Both the position numbers and the translations under genes were made by a program. The notes under the pieces were generated by a model that saw nothing but the letters and a program-made list of their open reading frames with translations, was not told the DNA's origin and did no database searches. A stretch of DNA of 64,000 nt from Pseudoclavibacter caeni (lineage in GTDB: Bacteria; Actinomycetota; Actinomycetes; Actinomycetales; Microbacteriaceae). The stretch spans positions 1-64,000 of the forward strand of contig NZ_WBKA01000001.1 of NCBI RefSeq assembly GCF_008831125.1, read 5' to 3'. Numbering within the stretch: position 1 is the stretch's first letter; every line of letters begins with the position of its first letter. Shown here piece after piece: positions 16,142-25,536 of the stretch.

Positions 16142-16879
16142 ATGCAGGCAGACATCATCGAGAGGACGAGTTCGCGCATGCCGGTCTCGGGACGCCCGCT
16201 ACCGTCAGGGCGAAGAAGCAGCCTGCCAGCCCTCGTGGTCGTCGAAGACGACGCCGAGCTCGCCGGCATGCTCGAAGAGGTCCTCTCCGAGACCTATGAC
16301 GTGAGCGTGTTCCCGACAGCGGAGCAGGCGCTGCGGGCGATCCTCTCCCAACCGTCCGACCTCATGGTCGTCGACCGACGCCTCCCCGGCATGGACGGTG
16401 TCTCACTGATTGGATGCATCCGGCAGGCCCGCATCCGCACCCCTGTGCTCATGCTCACCGCTCTCGGCACCATCCACGACCGCGTGACCGGTCTCGACGG
16501 CGGTGCCAACGACTATCTGGTGAAGCCGTTCGACTTCGACGAGCTGCTTGCCAGGCTGCGCGCGCTGCGCCGCGGCTTCCAGGCCGAGGGGGCACGCCGG
16601 TACATCGGTCAGGCCCTGTACACGCCGGGCAACGCGACCGTCTACCTCCCCGACGGGCACCGGGCCACACTCACCACGACCGAGAACGAGCTGCTGCGCC
16701 TGCTCAGCGACAGCCCGCACCACGTCTATTCGCGGCAGGAGATCCTCAGCGCCGTGTTCAGCCCGAACGACCGTCCCGGCACCGTAGACACCTATGTCTC
16801 GTATATCCGCAGGAAAACCTCGAAGGCCGTCATCGAGACCGTGCGCTCGCACGGCTATCGGCTCGGGACGGACGCATGA
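16142..16879 (+). CDS. OmpR/PhoB-family response regulator
   Basis: A 245-residue two-component regulator. The receiver starts near residue 31 (LVVVEDDAELAGML), with the phospho-acceptor in LMVVDRRLPGMDG, the signalling threonine in VLMLTALG and the lysine in YLVKPFDF. The C-terminal winged helix ends SYIRRKTSKAVIETVRSHGYRLG. The start is uncertain: ATG 16142 follows a GGGGGTG stretch by 7 nt, but earlier in-frame ATGs at 16040 and 16115 are open. It is divergent from the five-gene electron-transfer run, with about 280 bp between, and is followed by its kinase, so it probably controls that run. Confidence 0.88.
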   Translation: MQADIIERTSSRMPVSGRPLPSGRRSSLPALVVVEDDAELAGMLEEVLSETYDVSVFPTAEQALRAILSQPSDLMVVDRRLPGMDGVSLIGCIRQARIRTPVLMLTALGTIHDRVTGLDGGANDYLVKPFDFDELLARLRALRRGFQAEGARRYIGQALYTPGNATVYLPDGHRATLTTTENELLRLLSDSPHHVYSRQEILSAVFSPNDRPGTVDTYVSYIRRKTSKAVIETVRSHGYRLGTDA

Positions 16880-16919
16880 ATGTCTCGGCGACCGTTCGCT
16901 CGCATGCACAGGCTCTCCG

Positions 16920-17930
16920 ATGAGAACGCCCCCGGTCGACGATGAGAGCCGAGTGCGCCGGACCGCCCGGGCAGTGGGGTGGCAGGTGACCCTGGCAGCG
17001 TCCGCGCTCACCATCCTCGGCGTCATCGCCCTCTCTGTCACCATCTCGCTCCGCTCCCGTCATGAGCAGGCCGAGCATCTGGGCTCGCTCGGGCACGGCA
17101 TGCACCGGCCCGACGGCGACTGGATCATCGACCGCGACCAGGCGGTGCTGCTCATCATTGTGCTCGGCGCCGTCGGCGTGCTTCTCACCGGCCTCGTCGG
17201 CTGGCTCGCCGCCCGACGGGCCGTCGTGCCGATCGCCCGGGCGCTCAGCCTGCAACGGCATTTCGTGGCCGACGCGAGTCACGAGCTGCGCACACCGCTC
17301 ACCGTGCTGAGCTCACGCGTCCAGATCCTGCAGCGACGCCTCGCCCGCGGCGAACCCGTCGACGACGTCGCAGCCCGCCTGCGAGCGGACGCGCAGTCGC
17401 TCACGGACGTCCTCGACGACCTGCTCATCTCCGCCGAGGGCGCGGGATGGGACGGCCGCCCGACCCACGTTGCAGAGGTCGTGGGTGAAGCCGTGCGCTC
17501 GCTCGAGCCGATCGCCGAGCAGGGGAACGTCGCTCTCGTCTTCACGGTGGACGGCGACCCGCTGGTCGCCATCGCCCCCGTCTCCCTCCGGCGGGCCGTG
17601 ATCGCGCTCGTCGACAACGCCATCCAGCATTCGCCGAGCAATGCAGAGGTGACCGTCGCCGTCAGCGTCTCACCGGACGGGATGGTCGAGCTTCACGTCT
17701 CGGATCGCGGGCCGGGGCTCCGGGGGGTCACCGCCGAGACCGTGTTCGAGCGTTTCGCGCACACCACCGAGACCGGGCACCGACGTGGCTTCGGTCTCGG
17801 CCTCGCGCTCGTCCGAGACATCGCCGACCACTGCGGGGGGTCGATCAGCGTCGAATCGACCTCACCGGACGGCACGAGCTTCCTGCTGCGAATACCCCGA
17901 GTCTCGTCCGTCCGGGTCAGCGACGGCTGA
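16920..17930 (+). CDS. Sensor histidine kinase
   Basis: A 336-residue membrane kinase. Two helices (about residues 20-42 and 73-97) enclose a short extracytoplasmic segment containing HLGSLGHGMHRPDGDW. The dimerisation/phosphorylation box is FVADASHELRTPLTVLSS, followed by N box VDNAIQHSP, G1 VSDRGPGL and G2 GFGLGLALV. It lies 40 nt after the response regulator. The small sensor loop with several histidines could sense metal or redox state, but this is a guess. It is the partner of the preceding regulator. Confidence 0.88.
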   Translation: MRTPPVDDESRVRRTARAVGWQVTLAASALTILGVIALSVTISLRSRHEQAEHLGSLGHGMHRPDGDWIIDRDQAVLLIIVLGAVGVLLTGLVGWLAARRAVVPIARALSLQRHFVADASHELRTPLTVLSSRVQILQRRLARGEPVDDVAARLRADAQSLTDVLDDLLISAEGAGWDGRPTHVAEVVGEAVRSLEPIAEQGNVALVFTVDGDPLVAIAPVSLRRAVIALVDNAIQHSPSNAEVTVAVSVSPDGMVELHVSDRGPGLRGVTAETVFERFAHTTETGHRRGFGLGLALVRDIADHCGGSISVESTSPDGTSFLLRIPRVSSVRVSDG

Positions 17931-17957
17931 CGGCACGTCCAGTCGGCCGCGCCCGCA

Positions 17958-18467
17958 TCACCCGAGACGACCCGTCCACGCGGCCGCCGCCCCAGAATGC
18001 CCCGCCCACACGACGGCACCGATCACGACAAGACTGACGAGCACCATGGCGACCTTCACCGCGGCCGGGAAGAGACCGTGCGCGACGCCGGCGAGGACAG
18101 GACTCCGCCGTGGGGGCAGCAGCCAGAACACGCAGACGAGCACACCGAGCGCGAAACCGGCGCACACGACGGCTGCCACACTGCCGACATCCACATGGTC
18201 GCTGACGAGGGCGAACTCAGCTGACGACGTCGCCCCGGAACGCACCGAAGCCTCGACGCGCCGCTGCAGGGCTTCGCCACTGCTGTTCGCGACGATCGCC
18301 GAGACGAAGACGACCACCGCCGCAACCGCCAGCGGCCACCGCAGCCAGGAGCGCGATCGGCCCCACACCGCATAGACGACAGCGGCACACGCGGCCAACG
18401 GACCAACGACCACGACCGCATGCACGACCAGGACATGCCACGGCAAACCAGCGACCAGATCGAACAC
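17958..18467 (-). CDS. DUF2231-like membrane protein
   Basis: A 169-residue protein with four hydrophobic helices. The start FDLVAGLPWHVLVVHAVVVVGPLAA and the long second loop with VEASVRSGATSSAEFALVSDHVDVG fit the DUF2231 membrane family, whose members have conserved histidines near the membrane and may be haem or redox proteins; no function is established. GTG is the start, with GGAAGGAG 6 nt upstream. It is convergent with the histidine kinase gene and divergent from the DyP peroxidase gene, so it could be regulated with either. Confidence 0.65.
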   Translation of the reverse strand: MFDLVAGLPWHVLVVHAVVVVGPLAACAAVVYAVWGRSRSWLRWPLAVAAVVVFVSAIVANSSGEALQRRVEASVRSGATSSAEFALVSDHVDVGSVAAVVCAGFALGVLVCVFWLLPPRRSPVLAGVAHGLFPAAVKVAMVLVSLVVIGAVVWAGHSGAAAAWTGRLG

Positions 18468-18597
18468 AACATTCTCCTTCCAAACAGCAAAATCACCGAA
18501 TGAACGGCACAGTAGGGGGGCACTTCACAGAAACCGCCCAGATATCCCCATGGCCTTCACCATTGAGGCATTGGAAGCGAGTTGAGGCTTCTCTCCG

Positions 18598-20025
18598 ATG
18601 AGACTCCCGACAGAGGTCGTTATGGTGAGCGAAATGAGAACCCGTCATCTGGTCGAAGGTGCCCGCACTGCCGACGGCGACCGATCTGAGACCCCTGTCG
18701 CACACCACGGGCTCACGCGCCGGCAGCTGCTCTTCGGGGGCGGAGGGCTGGCCGTCGGCGCGGGGCTCGGAGCGGGTGCGGGGCTCGGCATCGGGCGCGC
18801 GTCCGCACCGGAGTCTGCCGGCGCTGGCCCAGACGATCTGGCGACGGCCGACGCCGGCTTCCTGCGGGGAGCCCCCGTGCCAGCCACCGGAACGCACCAG
18901 GCGGGCATCGACCTGCCCGCCCGCCCCCAGGCCCGCGGGCTCACAAGCGTCTGGCGGCTCGATCCGCTGCACGACGGCAACGCCGGCGACGCACGCGACT
19001 GGCTGCGCACACTGCTCGACACCCTCGGACAGCGCATTCTCACGATCACCGCAGGCGCCCCGACGACGATCAACGGCCGCCGCTTCGACCCGACCGACAC
19101 AGTGCCCGACGGCCCCGGCGACCTCACCCTGACCATCGGACTCGGCCCCGACGCCGTGCGCACGATCGGCGCCGACCTGCCGGGCGCCGACGCCCTGCCC
19201 CGCTTCGACGGTGACGACCGGCTCGACTACGCCCACCTCGGCGGCGACCTACTCGTGCTCGCTTACGCTGCCGACGCCGCCGTCGTTGCCGGCGCGACCG
19301 CCGCACTGCTCGGCGACCTCGACGGCGTGCGGCCGCTGCGGTCACAGGCCGGCTACCGCGCAGCAGGCGAGGCCGGCATCGCCCGTAACCCGCTCGGCTA
19401 TCACGACGGCGTGATCGTGCCCCACGGCGACACCGAGCTCACCGAGAACGTCTGGCTGCCGGACGGCCCTGCGGCCGGCGGCACGCTCTGTGTCGTACGC
19501 CAGTTCCGCCTCGACGTCACCCGATTCCGCGCACTCTCGGCCGCCCGACGCGATGCGATCATCGGCCGCCAACGCGTTTCGGGAGCTCCCCTCTCCGGCG
19601 GACAGATCACCGACCAAGGGGACATGCTCGCACGCTCGCAGCGGGGCGACTACCTCATCCCCAATGGCTCGCACATGCGTGCCGCCCACCCGGCCTTCAC
19701 TGGCAGTCTGCTCATGCTGCGGCGCGGATACTCGTATCAGAACGGCGCGACCGGCCGGACCTCGACAGCTCGGGCCGGCGCATCCCGGGGCGCAGTGCTC
19801 GACGACGCCGACGACCAGGGGCTGCTCTTCACCTGCTTCATGCGCAACCTCGACACCTTTACCAGCACCATGCTGCGCATGCAGGGCGACAGCCCGAACT
19901 CGGTCGAGAGCACCGGCACCCGGGACCGTTTGCTGACATACGCACACGCGGTCGCGAGCGGCTCATGGCTGCTGCCACCCGGCTTCGATGCCGGCCGGCC
20001 ATTCTGCACATCATTGTTCGGCTAA
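18598..20025 (+). CDS. Tat-exported DyP-type haem peroxidase
   Basis: A 475-residue DyP-type peroxidase. A twin-arginine signal is clear (LTRRQLLFGGGGLAVGAGLGAG, about residues 39-60), so the folded haem enzyme is exported. The DyP catalytic motif appears as GYHDGVIVP (GxxDG), the proximal haem histidine as SHMRAAHP and the distal arginine/cofactor region as LLMLRRGYSY. The length and signal resemble EfeB, the peroxidase of EfeUOB ferrous iron uptake, but no efeU or efeO is nearby. Three in-frame ATGs (18598, 18622, 18634) could start it. It uses H2O2 to oxidise dyes, phenols or porphyrin. Confidence 0.9.
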   Translation: MRLPTEVVMVSEMRTRHLVEGARTADGDRSETPVAHHGLTRRQLLFGGGGLAVGAGLGAGAGLGIGRASAPESAGAGPDDLATADAGFLRGAPVPATGTHQAGIDLPARPQARGLTSVWRLDPLHDGNAGDARDWLRTLLDTLGQRILTITAGAPTTINGRRFDPTDTVPDGPGDLTLTIGLGPDAVRTIGADLPGADALPRFDGDDRLDYAHLGGDLLVLAYAADAAVVAGATAALLGDLDGVRPLRSQAGYRAAGEAGIARNPLGYHDGVIVPHGDTELTENVWLPDGPAAGGTLCVVRQFRLDVTRFRALSAARRDAIIGRQRVSGAPLSGGQITDQGDMLARSQRGDYLIPNGSHMRAAHPAFTGSLLMLRRGYSYQNGATGRTSTARAGASRGAVLDDADDQGLLFTCFMRNLDTFTSTMLRMQGDSPNSVESTGTRDRLLTYAHAVASGSWLLPPGFDAGRPFCTSLFG

Positions 20026-20158
20026 CGCCCCATCCACACGGAGCAGAACACCGGCGCCGTCCTACACACACTGTTGGCACCAGGGGTGCGGGCAGGCGCG
20101 CGGGGCGCACCTGAAGCCTGAGACCTCGCCTTGTCCGGGGTCTTGGGAGGGGCCCGGG

Positions 20159-23100
20159 ATGGTGATGTCGATCCGTGTGATGTCGTCGGGGCGCGGCTAC
20201 GAGTACCTGCTGAAGTCGGTCGCGGCCGGCGACGGGGACCATGCAGCAGGGACACCGCTGACTCGCTACTACCAAGAGAGCGGGACGCCGCCGGGGATGT
20301 GGCTCGGGTCGGGGCTCGTAGCGCTGGGTACGGGCCGGCTGTCAGCTGGGTTCTCCCCTGCCAGAGCCCACGCTGAAGGCACACACGCTCTCGCGATGGG
20401 CGGGCCGGACGGCTCGACTTCGCAGACTGTGGTCGCTGATGCGCCCGCCCGTTCCGTCGACGGCGACCCAGGTGTCCCCGGGAGTTCGACGGGATCCAAG
20501 TTGCGGGATGGCGACCGGGTTGAAGAGGAGCAGCTCGCGCGACTGTTGGGCGCGGGATTGCACCCGCTGACCGCTGCGCCGCTGGGGCGTGCATTCCCCC
20601 GGTTGCGGCCGCCGCGGGAGCGGATTGCAGCACGCATTGCACGCCTCGATCCGGAGCTTGCGGACGACGAGCGTGCACGGATGGTCGAACGCATCCGCTT
20701 GGAAGAGGTTGCCCGGCGTGGGCGGACGGCCGTTGCGGGCTTCGATCTGACATTCTCGCCGCCGAAGTCGCTCAGCGTGCTGTGGGCGGTCGCTGACGGG
20801 CGCACACAACAACTGCTCGCCGCCGCGCATCATGCGTCCCTCCGCGACACCATCGCCCTACTCGAGGAGCGCGTTGCCTCCACCCGGGTGGGGCGCGGCG
20901 GGGTGGCCTCGATGCCGGTGGCCGGGGTGATCGCGGCCGCGTTCGACCACTACGACTCCCGTGCCGGGGATCCGCACTTGCACACTCATGTCGTCGTCTC
21001 CAACAAGGCCCAAGGCGTCGACGGGGTGTGGCGGAGCCTGGACTCCCGGGTGCTGCACCGGGCCACCGTGGCTCTCTCCGCGTCCTACACGGCGTTCGTC
21101 ACCGACCACACGGCCCGCATGCTGGGCACGAAGTGGGTGCCGGTGGATCGGGGTCGGGACCGAAACACCGGCTGGGAGATCGAGGGGGTGCCCACCGAGC
21201 TGATCGCCGCGTTCTCCCAGCGCACGACCGGCGGCGCGGACGGGGATGGGATCGCGGCGGCCACCGAGCGGCTCATCGCCGATTACGTCGCCGAGCACGG
21301 GCGCACTCCCTCGCCGCGCGTGATCGCACGGCTGCGCCAGCAGGCCACACTGCAGACCCGCCCCGAAAAGGAGCACCACTCCCTCGCCGAGCTCACCGCG
21401 CGGTGGCGGGAGCGTGCAACCCGGCTGCTCGGCACCGACGCAACCGGATGGGCGCGGGACGTGCTCCCCGGAGCGGCCGTGCACGCCAGGTTGCACGCGA
21501 CGGACGTGTCAGAGCAGCAGGTTGCGGATCTGGCGACGACGGTGGTGATGGCCGTCGCCGACCGCCGGGCGACCTGGTCGCGGTGGAACCTGCACGCCGA
21601 GACCATGCGCCAGATGATGGGCTGGCAGTTCGCCACGACCGAGGACCGCACGGCGGTGCTCGGCCGGGTGCTCTCCTCTGCGGAGGCCGGGTCGCTGAGG
21701 CTGACGCCCGCCTATGACCGGGCCGTGCCAGACTGGTACCGGGCCGAAGACGGCACGAACCGGTTCCAGACCCCCGACCGCATCCAATACACCAGCCACG
21801 CCATCCTCGACGCCGAACACCGGCTCACCAGTCTCGCCCGGCGCAGGGATGCACCGGTTGTGCCCGGCCGGCTCATCGCCCACCACGTGGACCGGCCCGT
21901 CCTCGGGGTGCGACTGTCTGCGGATCAGGCTGCCGCCGTCCGGCAGATCGCCGGCTCGGCGCTGACCTTGGATCTGCTCGTCGGACCGGCAGGGGCCGGC
22001 AAGACAACCACACTGCGCGCCCTGCGGCGGACATGGATGACCGCCCACGGCCGCGACTCGGTCATCGGGCTCGCCCCGTCTGCGGCGGCAGCCGACGTGC
22101 TCGCCGACAGCCTCAAGGTCCCCGCCGAGAACACCGCCAAATTCCTCTACGAGCACGACCACGGGCGATGGGACCTGCGGGCCGGCCAGCTCGTCATCAT
22201 CGACGAAGCCACCCTGGCCGGCACCCTCACCCTCGACCGCATCACCACCCACGCCGCCGCTGTTGGTGCGAAGGTGCTGCTCGTCGGCGACCCGGCCCAG
22301 CTCTCCTCGATCGAAGCCGGCGGCGCCTTCGGCATGCTCACCCGCCAGATCGGCGATGTCGCCGAACTCACCGACGTCCACCGCATCACCGCCGACTGGG
22401 AGAAGACCGCCAGCCTGCACCTGCGCCACGGCGACACAACCGCCATCGACACCTACCAGCAGCACGGACGCATCCACGACGGCGACCTCGACACCATGAT
22501 CGACACCATCCACCAGGCTTGGGCCGCTGACAGGGCCGCAGAGCTGACCAGCCTCATGATCGCCGCCGACATGGAAACCGTCACTGCGCTGAACCAACGC
22601 GCCCGCACCGAACTGGTCGCCACCGGGACCGTCGCCCCGGCCGGGGTGGCGCTGCACGACGGCACGACCGCCGGGGTCGGCGACCTCATCGTCACCCGGC
22701 GCAACCACCGGCACCTCTCAGACGGGCACACGTGGGTCAAAAACGGCGACCGGTGGACGATCACCCGACACCACGACGACGGAGCACTCACCGTGCGCCG
22801 AGCCGACGGCGACGGCCAACCCCACGGGAACATGGTCGAGCTGCCCGCCCGCTACGTCGCAGCCGACGTCGAACTCGGCTACGCCACCACCATCCACCGC
22901 GCCCAAGGAACCTCCGTCGACACCGCCCACGTGCTCATCGACCCCGACCGCGCCAGCCGCGAACAGACCTACGTCGCCATGACCCGCGGCCGCACCGCCA
23001 ACCACGCCTACTTCATCCAACCCGACCCCGACACGATCGAGGAGCACGTCGAACCACCGCAGTCGCGCTCTGCCACCGAGCAGTTCGCGCGGGTGCTCGC

Positions 23101-23878
23101 ACGCACCGACACGGCACTCTCAGCCACTGAGACGCTGCAGCGGGAAGGCGACCGACATGCATCGCTGACCACACTGCTCAACGAATACGACCTGCTCGCC
23201 CACGAAGCAGAAGCCGACCGCGTGCTCAGCCTGATCGAGAACGCGCCGCTGCCGGAGTCGCTGCGCAACGGCCTGCTCGCCAGCCCCCACTACCCGAAGC
23301 TCGCCCACGCCCTCACCCGACACCGCACCGCCGGACACGACCCGGGCCGAGCACTCGCCGCACTCGTCCCGGCCCTGCCTGCACCTGACACCAGCAACGA
23401 AGTGGCCGAGGCGCTCGCAGAACGCATCGACCAAGCAACGAGAAGACTGCCAGGCCCTGACGCGAGAACGCGACGCATCGCGGAGCTCATCCGCACCCCG
23501 GCTGGCCCGCACACCCCGGACATGGCCACCGCCCTCACCCAGCGCGAACGACTCATCACCGCCGCAGCCCGACGCCTGCTCCACCAAGCCATCAGTGAAC
23601 AGCAGCCTTGGCTGCGGGCCCTCGGGCCCATCCCCGCCGAACCACAGGCCCGCGAGCGTTGGCTGACCAGCGCAATGACGCTCGCCCTCTACCGGCACCG
23701 ATACGAAATCACCACCGGGGATCCCGTACCGAAGCCCATGGACAACGCCAATGAACGGCAGACGGACGAGTACCGCACAGCGGTTCATGCACGGCGCCAC
23801 GCAACGTCCGCCCAGCAGTCTCCAACGTCACCGCAAGGAGGCATTTGGCAGGATCGTCACCGGACTCGCAGGTTCTGA
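20159..23878 (+). CDS. MobF-family relaxase with TraI/TraA-type helicase domain
   Basis: A 1239-residue conjugative relaxase. The N-terminus MVMSIRVMSSGRGYEYLLKS and PLTRYYQESGTPPGMW provides the tyrosines that nick and hold the DNA at oriT. The metal-binding three-histidine site is HYDSRAGDPHLHTHVVV at about residues 264-280. A superfamily I helicase follows, with Walker A GPAGAGKTTTL at about residue 609, IIDEATLAGT and LVGDPAQLSSIEAGG, and the late motif TIHRAQGTSVDTAHVLID plus YVAMTRGR. The last 250 residues have no known domain. GGAGG lies 8 nt upstream of the chosen ATG. It appears intact. No coupling protein or secretion genes accompany it, so it may mobilise its own element through another conjugation system. 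Confidence 0.92.
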   Translation: MVMSIRVMSSGRGYEYLLKSVAAGDGDHAAGTPLTRYYQESGTPPGMWLGSGLVALGTGRLSAGFSPARAHAEGTHALAMGGPDGSTSQTVVADAPARSVDGDPGVPGSSTGSKLRDGDRVEEEQLARLLGAGLHPLTAAPLGRAFPRLRPPRERIAARIARLDPELADDERARMVERIRLEEVARRGRTAVAGFDLTFSPPKSLSVLWAVADGRTQQLLAAAHHASLRDTIALLEERVASTRVGRGGVASMPVAGVIAAAFDHYDSRAGDPHLHTHVVVSNKAQGVDGVWRSLDSRVLHRATVALSASYTAFVTDHTARMLGTKWVPVDRGRDRNTGWEIEGVPTELIAAFSQRTTGGADGDGIAAATERLIADYVAEHGRTPSPRVIARLRQQATLQTRPEKEHHSLAELTARWRERATRLLGTDATGWARDVLPGAAVHARLHATDVSEQQVADLATTVVMAVADRRATWSRWNLHAETMRQMMGWQFATTEDRTAVLGRVLSSAEAGSLRLTPAYDRAVPDWYRAEDGTNRFQTPDRIQYTSHAILDAEHRLTSLARRRDAPVVPGRLIAHHVDRPVLGVRLSADQAAAVRQIAGSALTLDLLVGPAGAGKTTTLRALRRTWMTAHGRDSVIGLAPSAAAADVLADSLKVPAENTAKFLYEHDHGRWDLRAGQLVIIDEATLAGTLTLDRITTHAAAVGAKVLLVGDPAQLSSIEAGGAFGMLTRQIGDVAELTDVHRITADWEKTASLHLRHGDTTAIDTYQQHGRIHDGDLDTMIDTIHQAWAADRAAELTSLMIAADMETVTALNQRARTELVATGTVAPAGVALHDGTTAGVGDLIVTRRNHRHLSDGHTWVKNGDRWTITRHHDDGALTVRRADGDGQPHGNMVELPARYVAADVELGYATTIHRAQGTSVDTAHVLIDPDRASREQTYVAMTRGRTANHAYFIQPDPDTIEEHVEPPQSRSATEQFARVLARTDTALSATETLQREGDRHASLTTLLNEYDLLAHEAEADRVLSLIENAPLPESLRNGLLASPHYPKLAHALTRHRTAGHDPGRALAALVPALPAPDTSNEVAEALAERIDQATRRLPGPDARTRRIAELIRTPAGPHTPDMATALTQRERLITAAARRLLHQAISEQQPWLRALGPIPAEPQARERWLTSAMTLALYRHRYEITTGDPVPKPMDNANERQTDEYRTAVHARRHATSAQQSPTSPQGGIWQDRHRTRRF

Positions 23879-23921
23879 CTGCTCCAGCAAGATACAGCGT
23901 CACCTCTCTGGACTAGTCGTC

Positions 23922-24128
23922 TCACCTTGCAGACGGAATCTCCACAAGTAACCGCTCGTGGAGCTCGGTCGGGTCAACTCGGATGAGTCGGCCGACACGG
24001 TACCCGCGCACAGTCCCGTCCGAGATACGACGACGGATCGTCTTCACGGACACCCCGAAACGTTCGGCTGCGACGGCAAGCGAGATCAATCGAGTATCCG
24101 GAGAAACAGAGTGCTTGCGACTGGACAT
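23922..24128 (-). CDS. Excisionase-like helix-turn-helix protein
   Basis: A 68-residue protein with an MerR/Xis-type winged helix: ISLAVAAERFGVSVKTIRRRISDGTVRGYRVGRLIRVDPTEL. Such proteins bend DNA at attachment sites and direct the integrase towards excision. It lies 37 nt upstream of the integrase on the same strand, the usual order, and is convergent with the relaxase gene. It may also act as a regulator of the integrase promoter. Confidence 0.8.
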   Translation of the reverse strand: MSSRKHSVSPDTRLISLAVAAERFGVSVKTIRRRISDGTVRGYRVGRLIRVDPTELHERLLVEIPSAR

Positions 24129-24165
24129 CGGGGGTCTCCTTTCAGGGCGTCATGTCGTTGTCGCC

Positions 24166-25494
24166 TCATAGGTGTCCATCGCCGTCCACTGCCGGGCTCT
24201 CTGAGCCATCTTGAGATGACCTGGCCTTTGCCATGCGCTCCAGCAGACGATCACTCATCCGATCGGCCAGCTCGCGGTCCCGACTCATTGTGGCGTGCTG
24301 ATAGCGCAGAACGATGCGGATATCCGCATGCCCGCCACGACGCATCAGCTCGGCGAGCGTCGCGCCCTCCTGGGCAAACAACGTCAGGCCAGTGTGCCGC
24401 AGATCGTGGAACCGGAAGCCGAGTGGCAGCCCCCTCACCGCGTCCCGAGCATCGCCCCAGATGTAGCCCCATCGGGTGTTCGACAACGGCACACTGCCGC
24501 GCACGCTCGTCGGCACCACCGGCGCCTTTGCCTCAGGCGCCACGCTGTCCCGTAGGTGGGCTTCGAGCCTGTCGCGCATGAATTTCGGGACACTCAGAGA
24601 CCGCCTGCCAGCGTCGCTCTTGAGATTCGAGTAGTCACCAGTGTTCGCGTTGAGCTGCCGACGCACGTGCAGAGTGGCGCTCCCATCCTCGTGCCATTCG
24701 ATATCACGCCGTTGCAGACCCAGGCACTCGCCGCGGCGGAGCTGACACCACGCAGCGAGCAGCACCATGATCGCCCAGCGTTGTGGCGTCGCCGCGTACA
24801 ACGCTTCGACCTGTTCAAGGCTCGCCACATCTTCGCCCCCGTCCTGGCCCTCAGCGCGTCGCACCGCCTTCTGCCCAGGAATCGACACGTTGGGTGCTGC
24901 GGGGACGATGCCGTCTCGGGCTGCTTGCCGCAGAATCATCATGAGAACGATCAGAACCGGCCGCGTGATCCCGTTGAACTTCGACTTCGGGTTCAACGGC
25001 GAAGGGATCTTGTCGAGCCGATCGGTCATCTCCCGGATGCGATCGGCGTCGATCTCACGTATCGGCGTATCCCCGAACTCCGGCACGAGATACCCGGCAA
25101 CCTTGCTCTTGTACGACCGAACCGTGCCGACCGCCCGCATCCGACCGCTGCGATTCGGCCGCGATCGGATCATCTTGACCCAGCGTTCGGCGTACTCGGT
25201 GAATCCGACACCCCGGGCTTTCTCCTCCGCAGCCGCGGCTTGACGCCGGGATGCGATCACCGACGGCGGCTCCCACTCCCCCAGTGCGATCTTCATGTGG
25301 ACCCCGGCGAGCCACGTTCGGGCATCCGTCTTCGTCTGGAATGTCAGAGACTTGTCATCATCAGTCCGCGCCGTGTGCATCTCACCGTCGGGACCCGGAT
25401 AACGGGCCTGCCAGCGGCCGGACGGGAGTCTTCTCAGACTCCCCCAGGCCTCGCGCTTCTGACTGCTCTGCTGCGTCTTCTTCAGCGTGCTCAT
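24166..25494 (-). CDS. Tyrosine-type site-specific integrase
   Basis: A 442-residue integrase of the phage/ICE type. It has an N-terminal arm-binding region (WGSLRRLPSGRWQARYPGPDG), a SAM-like core-binding domain (GFTEYAERWVK to NPKSKFNG) and a catalytic domain with the first arginine in CQLRRGECLGLQ, HDLRHTGLTLF and the tyrosine in VLRYQHATMS. It should recombine the element's attP with a chromosomal attB. The integrase end faces the nrd operon, with paired repeats between them. The gene looks complete and not decayed. Confidence 0.92.
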   Translation of the reverse strand: MSTLKKTQQSSQKREAWGSLRRLPSGRWQARYPGPDGEMHTARTDDDKSLTFQTKTDARTWLAGVHMKIALGEWEPPSVIASRRQAAAAEEKARGVGFTEYAERWVKMIRSRPNRSGRMRAVGTVRSYKSKVAGYLVPEFGDTPIREIDADRIREMTDRLDKIPSPLNPKSKFNGITRPVLIVLMMILRQAARDGIVPAAPNVSIPGQKAVRRAEGQDGGEDVASLEQVEALYAATPQRWAIMVLLAAWCQLRRGECLGLQRRDIEWHEDGSATLHVRRQLNANTGDYSNLKSDAGRRSLSVPKFMRDRLEAHLRDSVAPEAKAPVVPTSVRGSVPLSNTRWGYIWGDARDAVRGLPLGFRFHDLRHTGLTLFAQEGATLAELMRRGGHADIRIVLRYQHATMSRDRELADRMSDRLLERMAKARSSQDGSESPAVDGDGHL

Positions 25495-25536
25495 CGTGGC
25501 CTCCGGTGGTCTCGAATGGACTCACGCGGACCGCCG

